From: Stella humosa
GTDB taxonomy: Bacteria > Pseudomonadota > Alphaproteobacteria > ATCC43930 > Allostellaceae
Length of the DNA: 64,000 nt
Reading direction: 5' to 3'
Assembly: GCF_006738645.1 (NCBI RefSeq)
Contig: NZ_AP019700.1
Span: forward strand, 3,764,001-3,828,000
In this document: positions 1-8,600 of the stretch, one piece after another
Layout of the letters: every line of letters begins with the position of its first letter
Position numbering within the stretch: position 1 is the first letter of the stretch
Notes under the pieces: generated by a model
Seen by the model: only the letters and a program-made list of their open reading frames with translations
Databases searched by the model: none
Told to the model about the DNA's origin: nothing
Made by a program: the position numbers and the translations under genes

Positions 1-474
1 GAGCGCGAAAACGATCTCGGGAACCGTGCGGCACAGTTCCAGGTAGCGCTTGGCGAGGAAGCGTGCGACCGGCCAGCGGCCGACATTGGCGGCGGCGAAG
101 AAGCACAGCGTGAACCCGCCGATGAAACCGAGCGCCGTGCCGACATAGGCGACCAGCAGCGTTTCGGCCAGGAGGCGCAGCCAGCGCGCGATGCCCCAGT
201 ACCATTCGCCGATGTCCAGCAGCACCGAGCGGCCGGCAAGCGCGCCGTCGTCGAAGACGAACAGGCGCGCGAGATAGGTCGGCAGCCGGTCGAAGTTGGC
301 GACAAGCCGCCCGAGATCGACCTCGGCGACCAGGGCCGCCGTCAGCGTGGCCAGGGCCAGGATGATGCCGCCCAGAACAGTCTGGCGGCGGCGGGCGGCA
401 ATGGTCCGTTCATAGGCACGGACGAGAGGCACCAGCGCCTCGTCCGGCAGCCGCTGGGGACTGGTGAGGGTCAT
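1..474 (-). CDS. phnE: Phosphonate ABC transporter permease PhnE (N-terminal part)
   Basis: Inner-membrane permease of a phosphonate or phosphate-ester ABC importer. The window edge cuts the gene, leaving 158 codons of a family that usually runs to about 260-290 residues. Visible are a hydrophobic segment after residue 30 (ALATLTAALVAEVDL) and the start of the permease core (LAETLLVAYVGTALGFIGGF), followed by RYLELCRTVPEIVFAL, which is typical of PhnE. It is the third gene of a phnC-phnD-phnE order, 55 bases after phnD. The ATG at 474 is the first in-frame start; its ribosome site is weak. Identification rests mainly on the permease motif plus the neighbours. Confidence 0.9.
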   Translation of the reverse strand, partial: MTLTSPQRLPDEALVPLVRAYERTIAARRRQTVLGGIILALATLTAALVAEVDLGRLVANFDRLPTYLARLFVFDDGALAGRSVLLDIGEWYWGIARWLRLLAETLLVAYVGTALGFIGGFTLCFFAAANVGRWPVARFLAKRYLELCRTVPEIVFAL

Positions 475-529
475 GGCATGGGAGCCCACCGGGCCGCGCA
501 TCGGCGCGGCCCGATCGCGTTCCTTCAGC

Positions 530-1447
530 TCAGCTCGCGCGGCGCTTGCGCATGTCGTCGACGAAACGGTTCAGCTCGACGATCGGCTCGTAGTCCTTGT
601 GCGTGGTCGGCTTCCAGAGCTGCTGCTGACCGTCGGTCAGCTTGCGGAATGCCTCCGGGTCCTTCTTTTCGACCGCGAAGAAGGCATCGCGGATCGCGGT
701 CTTCAGCTCGGCAGGCAGGTCCGAGAGATAGGCGAACGGCGAGTTCACGATCTGGTCGGACTTGTAGATGATGCGGAAGTCCGAATACTTGGCCATCCCC
801 TTGCGCTCCATGCGCTTCAGGTTGGACTCCTTCTCGTCGTTCCACCAGTTGGCGGCGACGTCGACGGTGCCCTGCTGCAAGGCGATGATCGCGTTCTCGT
901 GGCTGCCGGTATAGACGAGGCGGCCGAAATACTTCTCGGTATCGATCTTCATCTTGTCGAGCGCGAAGCGCGGGACGTTGTTGCCCGAGGTGGAGTTCGG
1001 GTCGACGAGGCCGATGTTCTTGCCCTTCAGGTCCTCGATCGAACGGTAGGGGCTGTCGGCCCGCACATAGAAGACCGAGTGGTAGCCGGCGGTACCGTCG
1101 GCGTTCACTTCCATGGCGAACGGCTCGGTCTTCACGCCGGTCATGGCGGCGCGCGCGTAGGAGGCCGGGCCGTACTTGGCGATATGGACGTTGCCGGCCT
1201 TCTGGCCCTCGATCACGGCGGCATAGTCGTTGGCGACGCGCAGCGTCACCTTGGTGCCCAGTTCGCGTGACAGGTACTCGACGAACTTCTCGAAGCGCCC
1301 GGTCATGCCGGACGCATTCTCGTCCGGGATCGCGGCCAGCACGAGTTCAGGGTACTTGGCCTTCCAGGCCTGGGCCTGGGCGGCGGTGCCGGCGAAGGAA
1401 ATGGCGGCGGCGGCGGCAAGGCCGGTCAGCAGGGTGCGCCTCAGCAT
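530..1447 (-). CDS. phnD: Phosphonate ABC transporter periplasmic binding protein PhnD
   Basis: Periplasmic solute-binding protein of 305 residues that delivers phosphonates or phosphate esters to the PhnE/PhnC importer. It has a signal peptide (RRTLLTGLAAAAAISFAG, cleavage near AQAQA), then a PhnD fold with NVHIAKYGPASYARA, GYHSVFYVRADSP and NIGLVDPNSTSGNNVP, the family's ligand-contact region. A longer in-frame reading exists upstream, but the ATG at 1447 follows an AGGAG site by about 8 bases and gives a proper signal peptide, so I chose it. It lies 25 bases after phnC and shares its Pho-box promoter. The real substrate (phosphonate, phosphite or an ester) cannot be told from sequence. Confidence 0.95.
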   Translation of the reverse strand: MLRRTLLTGLAAAAAISFAGTAAQAQAWKAKYPELVLAAIPDENASGMTGRFEKFVEYLSRELGTKVTLRVANDYAAVIEGQKAGNVHIAKYGPASYARAAMTGVKTEPFAMEVNADGTAGYHSVFYVRADSPYRSIEDLKGKNIGLVDPNSTSGNNVPRFALDKMKIDTEKYFGRLVYTGSHENAIIALQQGTVDVAANWWNDEKESNLKRMERKGMAKYSDFRIIYKSDQIVNSPFAYLSDLPAELKTAIRDAFFAVEKKDPEAFRKLTDGQQQLWKPTTHKDYEPIVELNRFVDDMRKRRAS

Positions 1448-1472
1448 GGGATGCTCCTGGGTGGAAACGAGA

Positions 1473-2282
1473 TCAGACGGTTGCGGGAATGGCGTGGCCC
1501 AGGCCGGGGCCGGGCGCGCGGGCCTGGGGGGCGTCCAGCACCTCGCCTGCCTCCAAACCGTAGAGGGTGCGGGCGACATCGTCGGTCAGGGCGGCCGGCA
1601 CGTCGTCGAACACCACCCGGCCAGCCGCCATGCCGATCAGCCGGTCGCAATAGGCGTGCGCCAGGTCGAGCGAGTGCAGGTTCACCATCACGGTGATGCC
1701 GTAGCGCCGGTTGATGCCGTGGATGGCGTCCATGACGGTGCGGGTGTTGCGCGGGTCGAGCGAGGCGACGGGCTCGTCGGCCAGCAGGATGCGCGGCTCC
1801 TGCACCAGGGCGCGGGCGATGGCGACGCGCTGCTGCTGGCCGCCCGACAGGCTGTCGGCGCGCTGGGCGGCGATGGCGCCGATGTCGAACTGCTCGAGCG
1901 CCGAGAAGGCCAGCGCGCGGTCCTGGGACGGCCACAGGCGCAGCAGGCTGCGATGCAGCGGCACGTGGTTGAGGCGCCCCATCAGCACGTTGGTCAGCAC
2001 GTCGAGCCGGCCGATCAGGTTGAACTGCTGGAAGATCATGGCGCAGGTCTGGCGCCAGCGCCGCAGTTCGGCCCCGCGCAGCGCCGACACCTCGCGGCCG
2101 TTGTGCAGGATGCGCCCGGCGGACGGATCGACCAGGCGGTTGATCATGCGCAGCAGCGTCGACTTGCCGGCGCCCGATCGCCCGATCACGCCGACGAACT
2201 GGCCGTCCGGCACCCGGAGGGTCGCCCCCGTCACCGCCCAGCGATCGCCGAAGCGCCGTCCGACATCCTGGAGTTCGAGCAT
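1473..2282 (-). CDS. phnC: Phosphonate ABC transporter ATPase PhnC
   Basis: Cytoplasmic ATPase of 269 residues that powers the phosphonate importer. Walker A is GRSGAGKST, the Q-loop lies in [18 protein letters not shown], the ABC signature is LSGGQQQR and Walker B is [13 protein letters not shown]. The [18 protein letters not shown] stretch is characteristic of PhnC. The chosen ATG at 2282 gives the usual MLELQDV opening; a longer in-frame reading would run through the Pho-box promoter and is unlikely. First gene of phnC-D-E. The threefold Pho box ends 47 bases upstream of the start, so induction under phosphate limitation by PhoB is expected. Confidence 0.95.
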   Translation of the reverse strand: MLELQDVGRRFGDRWAVTGATLRVPDGQFVGVIGRSGAGKSTLLRMINRLVDPSAGRILHNGREVSALRGAELRRWRQTCAMIFQQFNLIGRLDVLTNVLMGRLNHVPLHRSLLRLWPSQDRALAFSALEQFDIGAIAAQRADSLSGGQQQRVAIARALVQEPRILLADEPVASLDPRNTRTVMDAIHGINRRYGITVMVNLHSLDLAHAYCDRLIGMAAGRVVFDDVPAALTDDVARTLYGLEAGEVLDAPQARAPGPGLGHAIPATV

Positions 2283-2329
2283 GCTGCACCGCACCAAAAT
2301 CCTTGCAGCCGGCAAGCTGCCAGGGGGCG

Positions 2330-2358
2330 ATGACAGGGTGATGAACGGCGCGTGACAG
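2330..2358 (-). promoter_or_regulatory. Pho box (three 11-bp-spaced repeats) upstream of phnC
   Basis: Read on the minus strand, the stretch is CTGTCAC-N4-CGTTCAT-N4-CTGTCAT: three 7-base units at exact 11-base spacing, as in PhoB binding sites (consensus CTGTCAT-N4-CTGTCAT). The outer units match the consensus at 6/7 and 7/7. It ends 47 bases before the phnC start, the place where a PhoB site substitutes for a -35 element. Spacing and position are seen; PhoB binding is inferred. Confidence 0.8.
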
Positions 2359-2462
2359 TCCGATGCCGACATCACAACCGCGTGACCGTCGCTGGCCGGA
2401 ACACAACCTTGGGTCTACCGATTCAGGCGGCCGTCCTGCAGCGGCCGCAACGGGAGGGATGC

Positions 2463-2795
2463 ATGCCTTTGCGGAAATCGGTTCTGGGGCCGGCCTTCGG
2501 CGCGATCGCACTCTTGGCAGCGGCCGGCGCCTCGGCGGCCGAACACACCGTCACCATGGCCGGCAGCATCTACGGGCCGGACATCCTGAAGGCCAAGGTC
2601 GGCGACACCGTCGTCTTCGACAATGACGACGACATGAGCCACGCCGTCTTCGTGCCGACCGTCGGCCACGGCGTCGACCTCGGCACGCAGAAAGGTGGCG
2701 AGAAACGCAGCCTGGTGCTGCGCCGTGCCGGCCGGTTCGAGGTCGAGTGCGTGGTGCACGAGGACATGAAGATGGTGGTGGAGGTCAGCCGATGA
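2463..2795 (+). CDS. Amicyanin-like periplasmic blue copper protein
   Basis: Small type-1 copper electron carrier of 110 residues. A signal peptide (about residues 1-26, ending ASAAE) precedes a single cupredoxin domain. Likely copper ligands are His60 (in MSHAVF), Cys96, His99 and Met102 in CVVHEDM, i.e. the short C-x2-H-x2-M loop found in amicyanin. Start chosen at the ATG 2463, which follows GGAGGG by 4-5 bases; a longer frame would lose the signal peptide. Its stop overlaps the start of the P460-like gene by 4 bases (ATGA), so the two are translationally coupled. No methylamine dehydrogenase genes are present, so the redox partner is probably the P460-like protein or an unseen enzyme. Confidence 0.85.
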   Translation: MPLRKSVLGPAFGAIALLAAAGASAAEHTVTMAGSIYGPDILKAKVGDTVVFDNDDDMSHAVFVPTVGHGVDLGTQKGGEKRSLVLRRAGRFEVECVVHEDMKMVVEVSR

Positions 2796-3328
2796 CCCGC
2801 CCCCTCATCGCAATCGCCCTGCTGGCCGGAGCCGTCCTCCTGCCGCTGCCGGCACTGGCCGGACCTGAGCGCGTCGCCTTCCCGGCCGACTACCAGACGC
2901 GCTTCGTGCAGTACAATCAGGTGGAGCGGCCGGACCGCAAGCCCCCGGTCATCCGCTTCTTCTATGCCAACCCGGAAGCCTTTGCCGCCATGGGGCCGGG
3001 CATGCCGTCGCCCGAGGGCACGGTCCTGGTGATGGAGGACCGCAAGGCCGCCCTTGGCGCAGATGGCCAGCCGATGCTCGATGGCGACGGCCGCTGGATC
3101 GCCACGCCCGAGATCGTGGCGATCGCGGTGCAGGAGAAGCGCAAGGGCTGGGGCGACGACTATCCGCCGTCCAAGCGCAATGCAGACTGGGAATATGCGG
3201 CCTTCACCCCGCAGGGCCAGCTTCGCACCGAGGTGAAGACCGATAGCTGCTTCACCTGCCATCTCAACCGGACGCAGCGGGACTATACCTTCACCTTCGT
3301 GAAGTTCTTCCAGGACCGCGGCAGGTAG
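2792..3328 (+). CDS. Cytochrome P460-family haem protein
   Basis: Secreted protein of 178 residues with a signal peptide (IAIALLAGAVLLPLPALAG) and a cytochrome P460-type domain. The single haem-binding motif SCFTCH (CxxCH) lies near the C-terminus, followed by a hydrophobic/aromatic tail (DYTFTFVKFF), as in P460 and cytochrome c' beta. RFFYANPEAFAAM and WEYAAFTPQG are typical of the family. P460 proteins of ammonia oxidisers oxidise hydroxylamine; many homologues elsewhere bind NO or have unknown roles. It overlaps the copper protein gene by 4 bases, which suggests the two form one periplasmic redox unit. A catalytic role is not shown here. Confidence 0.8.
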   Translation: MTRPLIAIALLAGAVLLPLPALAGPERVAFPADYQTRFVQYNQVERPDRKPPVIRFFYANPEAFAAMGPGMPSPEGTVLVMEDRKAALGADGQPMLDGDGRWIATPEIVAIAVQEKRKGWGDDYPPSKRNADWEYAAFTPQGQLRTEVKTDSCFTCHLNRTQRDYTFTFVKFFQDRGR

Positions 3329-3343
3329 CCGGCCCGTGGGGCG

Positions 3344-5734
3344 CTACGCCAGCGCCTTGCGGACCTTGGAGGCCAGCTCGGCGTCGTTGTAGGGCTTGGG
3401 CACGATGCGGTCGTCGCTGACATCGGCGAGCGCACCCAGGTCGGCGAAGCCGGTGATGAACATGACGGCGAGGTCGGGCCGGCGCTGGGCCGCCTCGCGG
3501 GCGACCTCGGCCCCGTTCATGCCGGGCATGGCATAGTCGAGCAGCAGCAGATCGAGCGGCCGGCCGCCGTCCAGGATCTCCAGGGCGCGGCCACCGCTGC
3601 CGGCCTCGATGACCTGATAGCCCAGTTCCCTGAGGCGCGATGCCGTCACTTCCCGCACGGCCGCATCGTCGTCGACGACGAGGATGGTGCGGCCGTCGCC
3701 ACTGCCGTCGGCGCGCGCATCGGCGATGCGGGCGACCGGGCGCACGGCCTCGCCGTCCGCGCGCGGCAGGTAGACCCGGATCGTCGTGCCCTGCCCGGCC
3801 TCCGTGTCGATCGCGACGCCGCCGCCCGACTGCTTGGCGAAGCCATAGACCTGGGCCAGGCCGAGCCCCGATCCCTCCCCCACCTTCTTGGTGGTGAAGA
3901 ACGGCTCGAAGGCCTTGGCCAGGACGTCCGGCGTCATGCCGGTGCCGGTATCCATGACCGAAAGCATGACGTATTCGCCCGGCCCCGGCTCCTCCGGCCG
4001 GCGGTGCTCGGCCGCCAGCGTCGTGTTGGCCGTGGAAATGGTCAGGCTGCCGCCCACCCGCATGGCATCGCGTGCGTTGATGGCCAGGTTGAGGATGATC
4101 AGCTCGATCTGCGTCGGGTCCACCAGGGCCGGCCACAGGTCCGGCGCCAGCATCCGGCGCAGGCGGACGCTGCCGCCCAGCGTGCTCTGGAGCAGTTCGC
4201 GCATGCCCTCGACCGTCTCGTTGAGGTCGGTCGGCTTGGGCTCCAGCCGCTGGCGGCGCGAGAAGGACAACAACTGGTCCGTCAGCTTGGCACCGCGCTC
4301 GGCCGCCGTGCGCATATGGCCCAGCCGGCGGCGGAGCTGCTCGGCCGCACCCTCGCGCTCCAGCGCCCGCTCGGCGAAGCCGATATTGCCCAGGATGATG
4401 GTCAGCAGGTTGTTGAAATCATGGGCGACGCCCGACGTGAGCTGGCCCACCGCCTCCAGCCGCTGCATCTGGCGCAAGGTCGCCTCGATCCGCTCGCGCT
4501 CCTCGATCTGGGCCAGAAGCTGACGGTTGGCGGCGGCCAGCTCGGCCGTGGCCAGCTTCTCCTCCGTCACGTCGCGGCCGACGGCGTAGATAAGGTCGTC
4601 GGCCGGCACCGCCGTCCAGGCGATCCAGCGGTAGCTGCCGTCCCGCCGACGATAGCGGTTCTCGAACCGCTCGATCAGGCCGCGATCGCGCATCGCCTGG
4701 ACCGCCGCCACGGCGATCGGCTGGTCGTCGGGATGGACCAGCTCGACCAGCCGGCCGCCCATCAGCTCGCCCTCGCGCCAGCCGAGCACGTCCTGCCAGG
4801 CCGGGTTGAGGGCGACCGGCGTGGTGTCCAGCCGCTTGACGACCATCAGGTCGCGCGACAGGCGCCAGGCGCGGTCGCGCTCACGGGTACGCTCCTCGAC
4901 CCGCGCGCCCAGCGCCTCGTTCAGGCGGCGCAGCTCGGCCTCGGTCCGCTGCCGCTCGGTCACGTCCTGGACGACGCCGATCACGCGCGTGCAGACGCCG
5001 TTCTCGAAGAAGGCCCGGCCATGGGTCGCGACCCAGCGTTCCCCGCCATCGGGGCGAAGGGTGCGATGCTCCTCGACCACTTCGCCCGTGCCGGTCGGAT
5101 CGGTCGCCGCCAGGATGGCGACCCGCACCGCCGCGCGGTCGTCGGCATGACAGCCGCCAAGGAAATCGTCGAAATCGAAGTCGCCGTCGCCCGGGATGCC
5201 GAACAGGCTGCGGCAGCGCCGGTCGCAGGCCATGCGCCCCGTCGCCGGCTCGAAATCCCACAGACCGAGCCGCGCAGCATCGACCGCCAGCCGCAGCCCG
5301 ACCTCGCTCGCGCGCAAGGCCAGTTCCGCCCGCCGCCGCTCGTTGCGCTCGCGGGCCTCGGTCAGCGCGCGGTCGACGGCGGCCGGCAGGCGTTGCAGGT
5401 TGCGCTTCATCACATAGTCCGTGGCGCCCTGCTTCAGGGCGTCGGTCGCGAATTCCTCGCCGACGACACCCGAGACGAACAGGAACGGCACGTCCGGCGC
5501 GTAGATACGGGCCAGCCGCAGCGCCTGGAGCCCGTCGAACCCGGGCAGCAGATAGTCCGCCAGGACGAGGTCGAGTCCGCCCGCCTCCAGGCTGGCCACG
5601 AAGCCGGCGCGGTCGGTCGCATGGACGATCTGGTATTCGTGTCTTCCGGCGGCGAGATGAAGCCGGGTGAGTTCGGCGTCGATCTCGCTGTCCTCGAGCA
5701 GGAGGATGGTGACGCGGCCCTGCGGGTCCGGCAC
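3344..5734 (-). CDS. Hybrid sensor histidine kinase (REC-PAS-PAS-HisKA-HATPase-REC)
   Basis: Cytoplasmic signalling protein of 796 residues without membrane segments. In order: an N-terminal receiver (Asp60 in LVLADYLLPGFDG), two PAS domains (about residues 145-275 and 300-395), a HisKA box with phospho-acceptor His in LTSGVAHDFNNLL, a HATPase_c domain (NLAINARDAM, DTGTGM, GEGSGLGLAQVYGF), and a C-terminal receiver (LLLLDYAMPGMNG, FITGFAD, PKPYND). It starts with GTG one base after the stop of the upstream response regulator, with GGGAG as ribosome site. A receiver at the front suggests that it receives phosphate from the bacteriophytochrome or the regulator and passes it on, making a relay. 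No DNA-binding output is present in the operon. Confidence 0.9.
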   Translation of the reverse strand: MPDPQGRVTILLLEDSEIDAELTRLHLAAGRHEYQIVHATDRAGFVASLEAGGLDLVLADYLLPGFDGLQALRLARIYAPDVPFLFVSGVVGEEFATDALKQGATDYVMKRNLQRLPAAVDRALTEARERNERRRAELALRASEVGLRLAVDAARLGLWDFEPATGRMACDRRCRSLFGIPGDGDFDFDDFLGGCHADDRAAVRVAILAATDPTGTGEVVEEHRTLRPDGGERWVATHGRAFFENGVCTRVIGVVQDVTERQRTEAELRRLNEALGARVEERTRERDRAWRLSRDLMVVKRLDTTPVALNPAWQDVLGWREGELMGGRLVELVHPDDQPIAVAAVQAMRDRGLIERFENRYRRRDGSYRWIAWTAVPADDLIYAVGRDVTEEKLATAELAAANRQLLAQIEERERIEATLRQMQRLEAVGQLTSGVAHDFNNLLTIILGNIGFAERALEREGAAEQLRRRLGHMRTAAERGAKLTDQLLSFSRRQRLEPKPTDLNETVEGMRELLQSTLGGSVRLRRMLAPDLWPALVDPTQIELIILNLAINARDAMRVGGSLTISTANTTLAAEHRRPEEPGPGEYVMLSVMDTGTGMTPDVLAKAFEPFFTTKKVGEGSGLGLAQVYGFAKQSGGGVAIDTEAGQGTTIRVYLPRADGEAVRPVARIADARADGSGDGRTILVVDDDAAVREVTASRLRELGYQVIEAGSGGRALEILDGGRPLDLLLLDYAMPGMNGAEVAREAAQRRPDLAVMFITGFADLGALADVSDDRIVPKPYNDAELASKVRKALA

Positions 5735-5735
5735 G

Positions 5736-6194
5736 TCAACTCCCGCGCCGCGGCAAGGGCGGCGGCTCGTTCAGGATCGCCCAGAACATGCCGAGGTCCT
5801 GAATGGCCTCATGGAATTCGTTGAAGTTGACCGGCTTCACCACGAAGGCGTTCACGCCCAGCTCGTAGCTGCGGACCAGATCGCGCTCCTCGCGCGACGA
5901 GGTCAGCATGACGACCGGGATGCGTCGGCGCTCCGGGTCGTGCTTGACGTGCTCCAGCACCTCCAGCCCGTCCACCTTCGGCAGCTTCAGGTCGAGCAGC
6001 ACCACGGCCGGATCGCCTGGGTCGCGGCCCGCAAAGCCGTTCCGGCAATGCAGGTAGTCCAGCGCCTCGGCGCCGTCGCGGGTGACGACGATCTCGTTCG
6101 CGAGGTTGCACTTGGCGAGTGCCGCCAAGGTGAGCTCGAGGTCCCTCGGATTGTCTTCGACCAGCAGGATCGGTCTAAGGTCCGCCAACGCCAT
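5736..6194 (-). CDS. Single-domain response regulator (Rcp1-like)
   Basis: A stand-alone receiver of 152 residues with acidic pair Glu13-Asp14, phospho-acceptor Asp68 in VVLLDLKLPKVDG, Thr/Ser in VMLTSSREE and Lys in FVVKPVNF. This form, with the FNEFHEAIQDLGMFW tail, is the Rcp1-type regulator that partners phytochrome kinases. The frame overlaps the end of the bacteriophytochrome gene by 20 bases. Start is not settled: the ATG at 6194 sits directly against AGGAGG, whereas a TTG two codons later (6188) has ideal 6-base spacing and would yield a 150-residue product. Probable role: phosphate shuttle between the phytochrome and the downstream hybrid kinase. Confidence 0.9.
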   Translation of the reverse strand: MALADLRPILLVEDNPRDLELTLAALAKCNLANEIVVTRDGAEALDYLHCRNGFAGRDPGDPAVVLLDLKLPKVDGLEVLEHVKHDPERRRIPVVMLTSSREERDLVRSYELGVNAFVVKPVNFNEFHEAIQDLGMFWAILNEPPPLPRRGS

Positions 6195-8358
6195 CCTCCT
6201 TTCCTCTTGCAGGAAGCGCGAAGCGAAACGTCGCTCCCCGGTCCAGTGTTCCCTCTGCGTCAATTCGGCCGCCGTGACGGTCCACGATGCGTTTGGCCAG
6301 TGCCAGGCCGATGCCGGTGCCCTCGAACTCCTCGGCACGGTGCAGGCGCTGGAACACCCCGAACAGCTTGCCGACATAGGCCATGTCGAAGCCGACACCG
6401 TTGTCGCGGACGCTGTATTCGACCTCGTTGCCCAGCTCGCGGCCGTCGATCTCGATGACCGCCGGGTCGCGCGCGCGGCTGTACTTGGCGGCATTGCCGA
6501 CGAGATTGAGCAGCGCCTGCCGCAGCAGTCCGGCATCGCCCCAGGCCGGCGGCAGGCGGCCGATGCGCCATTCGATGGCGCGGCCGGGCTCGTCATGCTC
6601 GACCGCCCGGCGCACCTCGGCCGCCAGCTTCGTCATGTCCACCCGGGTCATCGACAGGCTGGCCCGGCCCAGATGGCTGAAGCGCAGCAGGTCGTCGACG
6701 AGGCGGCCGGCCGACAGGGCCGAATCGACGATGCTGCCGATATAGTGGCGGGACTTTTCGTCCAGCCCGGCCTCCTTCTGCCGCAGCAGTTCGGCATAGC
6801 CGACGATGTGGCGGAAGGGCGCGCGCAGATCGTGGGACACCGAATAGGAGAAGGATTCCAGTTCCTTGTTGGTGCGCTGCAGTTCCTCGGTCAGGGCCGC
6901 GCGTTCCTCGGCCCGGCGCAGCACGAAATCGACGATGGCGTTGCGCACGTCGCGCGCGCTCTCGATCTCGGCCTCCGACCAGGGCAATGCGCGACCGCGC
7001 AGCAGCTCCCTCCACTGGTCGAAGGAGTGCCGGGGGTGGATGCGCCCGTCGCTGCCGGGCTCGGCCTTGCGGCGGTCGCCGGCCCATTGCACGGTGCGCA
7101 CCACCTCCGGCCGGAACCAGAACATGGCGTCGTCGTGGATGCCCGAGATGGAAACGGCGACGATGCCGGCCGCGGTCCCGGCATGCGGCTCCATCTCGAC
7201 CAGGTCGTGGCCGGACTGGTCGGTGACGAAGACCGGCCCGCGGCCCTCCTGCCGGATCCAGGCAGCCAGCCGGCGGATGGTGTCCGCGGGCGGCGCCTGG
7301 CCGGCGGCGACGACCTCGCCCTCGAAAAGGACGGCAGCACCGGCCGCGCCCGTCAGGCGCATCCAGTCGGCGGCATTGGCGAACAGGCCCCCGGGCAGGC
7401 TGGGCGCGCGCGCCAGTTCCACCAGCAGCCCGCTCTCGATGCGTTTCAACGCGATTCGCCGGGTCGCCATCCGGCTGCGTTCGCGCGCGCCGATCTGGTG
7501 CGAGACGATGCGGCCGAGGAAATCGCAGGCGGCCCGGATCGGCGGCGCGATGCGGCGCGGATCGGCGTGGTGGCACGACACCAGTCCCCACAGCCGCCCG
7601 TCGACCACCAGCGACAGCGACATCGAGGCGCCGGTGCCCATGTTGCGCATGTATTCGAGATGGACCGGCGAGACGCTGCGCAGGCCGCAGGCGCCGAGAT
7701 CCAGCGGCGCGCCGTCCAGCGGGCTCGCCGCCGGCTCGATCGGCACCGGCTGGTAGCCCGCATCGGGAATGATGCGCAGCCGGTTGGTGAGATAGAGCTG
7801 CCGCGCCTGGGCCGGGATGTCGGACGCCGGAAACCGCAGGTCGAGATAGGATGGCAGAACGCCGTCGCCATCCTCGGCCACGACCGTGCCATGCAGGTCG
7901 TCGTCGAAGCGATAGACCAGCACCCGGTTGAAGCCGGTCAACGCGCGCACTTCCACGGCCGTCGCCGCCGCGATCTCGGCGATCTCGACCATCGGATCGA
8001 TGCGGTCGATGAAGCGGCGCAGCCGGGGGTGGAGCGCATCGAGGCTGAGGGCGGGACCACCCCCCGCTTCCTCGAACTCGACGATGGCGCCTTGCGCGGT
8101 CCGGTGAACGGCGACCTGAAAAGCCTGCCCGGCGACCGTCCAGGGACGATGGCCCTCGGCCATGTCGTCCTCGGCGAGCAGGGCCGCCACGGCGGCGGGC
8201 CAGTCCTCGCTGGGTATGCCCAGGAACGAAGCCGCGTTGGCACTGGCCTGCAGGACGCGGCCGTCGTCGGGGTCGACCACCAGGATGCAGCCGTGGGGCT
8301 GGATGCTGCCGGGGATCCGTATCGGCTCCCGGGCGCAGAAGTCGAGATCGTCCGTCAT
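6175..8358 (-). CDS. bphP: Bacteriophytochrome sensor histidine kinase
   Basis: Red/far-red photoreceptor kinase of 727 residues. The N-terminal PAS carries Cys8 in DFCAREPIRIPGSIQPHG, the usual biliverdin attachment site. The GAF domain shows FPASDIPAQARQLY (PASDIP motif) and SPVHLEYMRNMGTGASMSLS, with the conserved GLVSCHH. A PHY domain with FWFRPEVVRTVQWAG (contains the PRxSF-region counterpart HPRHSF) follows, then HisKA (SYSVSHDLRAPFRHI) and HATPase_c (NLVGNAAKYS, DNGVGFD, GTGIGLALAKRIV). The ATG at 8358 fits the known short distance to the Cys, though its ribosome site is weak; an upstream ATG near 8424 is possible. It is first in a three-gene signalling operon. No heme oxygenase gene for biliverdin is in the window. 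Confidence 0.95.
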   Translation of the reverse strand: MTDDLDFCAREPIRIPGSIQPHGCILVVDPDDGRVLQASANAASFLGIPSEDWPAAVAALLAEDDMAEGHRPWTVAGQAFQVAVHRTAQGAIVEFEEAGGGPALSLDALHPRLRRFIDRIDPMVEIAEIAAATAVEVRALTGFNRVLVYRFDDDLHGTVVAEDGDGVLPSYLDLRFPASDIPAQARQLYLTNRLRIIPDAGYQPVPIEPAASPLDGAPLDLGACGLRSVSPVHLEYMRNMGTGASMSLSLVVDGRLWGLVSCHHADPRRIAPPIRAACDFLGRIVSHQIGARERSRMATRRIALKRIESGLLVELARAPSLPGGLFANAADWMRLTGAAGAAVLFEGEVVAAGQAPPADTIRRLAAWIRQEGRGPVFVTDQSGHDLVEMEPHAGTAAGIVAVSISGIHDDAMFWFRPEVVRTVQWAGDRRKAEPGSDGRIHPRHSFDQWRELLRGRALPWSEAEIESARDVRNAIVDFVLRRAEERAALTEELQRTNKELESFSYSVSHDLRAPFRHIVGYAELLRQKEAGLDEKSRHYIGSIVDSALSAGRLVDDLLRFSHLGRASLSMTRVDMTKLAAEVRRAVEHDEPGRAIEWRIGRLPPAWGDAGLLRQALLNLVGNAAKYSRARDPAVIEIDGRELGNEVEYSVRDNGVGFDMAYVGKLFGVFQRLHRAEEFEGTGIGLALAKRIVDRHGGRIDAEGTLDRGATFRFALPARGKEDGVGGP

Positions 8359-8600
8359 GGACTGGCCGGACGTGCGGCCGGACCCACGCGGGCTTCCGGC
8401 TGGCGGGCGCAGGCGCCCTTGCATGCTGATTCCATCGCCCCCGTCCCCGCGGCAAGCGTTGCGATGCAGGCCCCTATGCCCTGCACCCTCGTCGCCCGCC
8501 GACGGCATGTCCGGCGGGTCCGACCACGGGGCGTGGAACAAGCGCGAGCGGAATCGGTTCCCCGACTTCCGCCCGCGCCGGCAATGCCGGAAGGCTGGTG
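8359..8600 (-). promoter_or_regulatory. Leader region of the bacteriophytochrome operon, possible EcfG-like promoter
   Basis: No gene fits these 242 bases between bphP and the aldolase. On the minus strand GGAAC (8561-8557) is followed after 16 bases by TGTT (8540-8537), one base off the EcfG consensus GGAAC-N16/17-CGTT; this could serve bphP with a leader of about 170 bases. A 7-bp inverted repeat (CCCGCCG/CGGCGGG, 8495-8518) lies between. The promoter is a weak candidate only. Confidence 0.25.

Noticed and set aside
2398-2422. Possible EcfG promoter for the copper protein gene (GGAAC-N16-CGAT)
   Set aside because: The -10 differs from CGTT at one of four positions and a chance match in the window is likely; kept out of the feature list.
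4004-5824. A 606-codon plus-strand frame opposite the hybrid kinase
   Set aside because: Same reason: the minus strand holds a complete multi-domain kinase.
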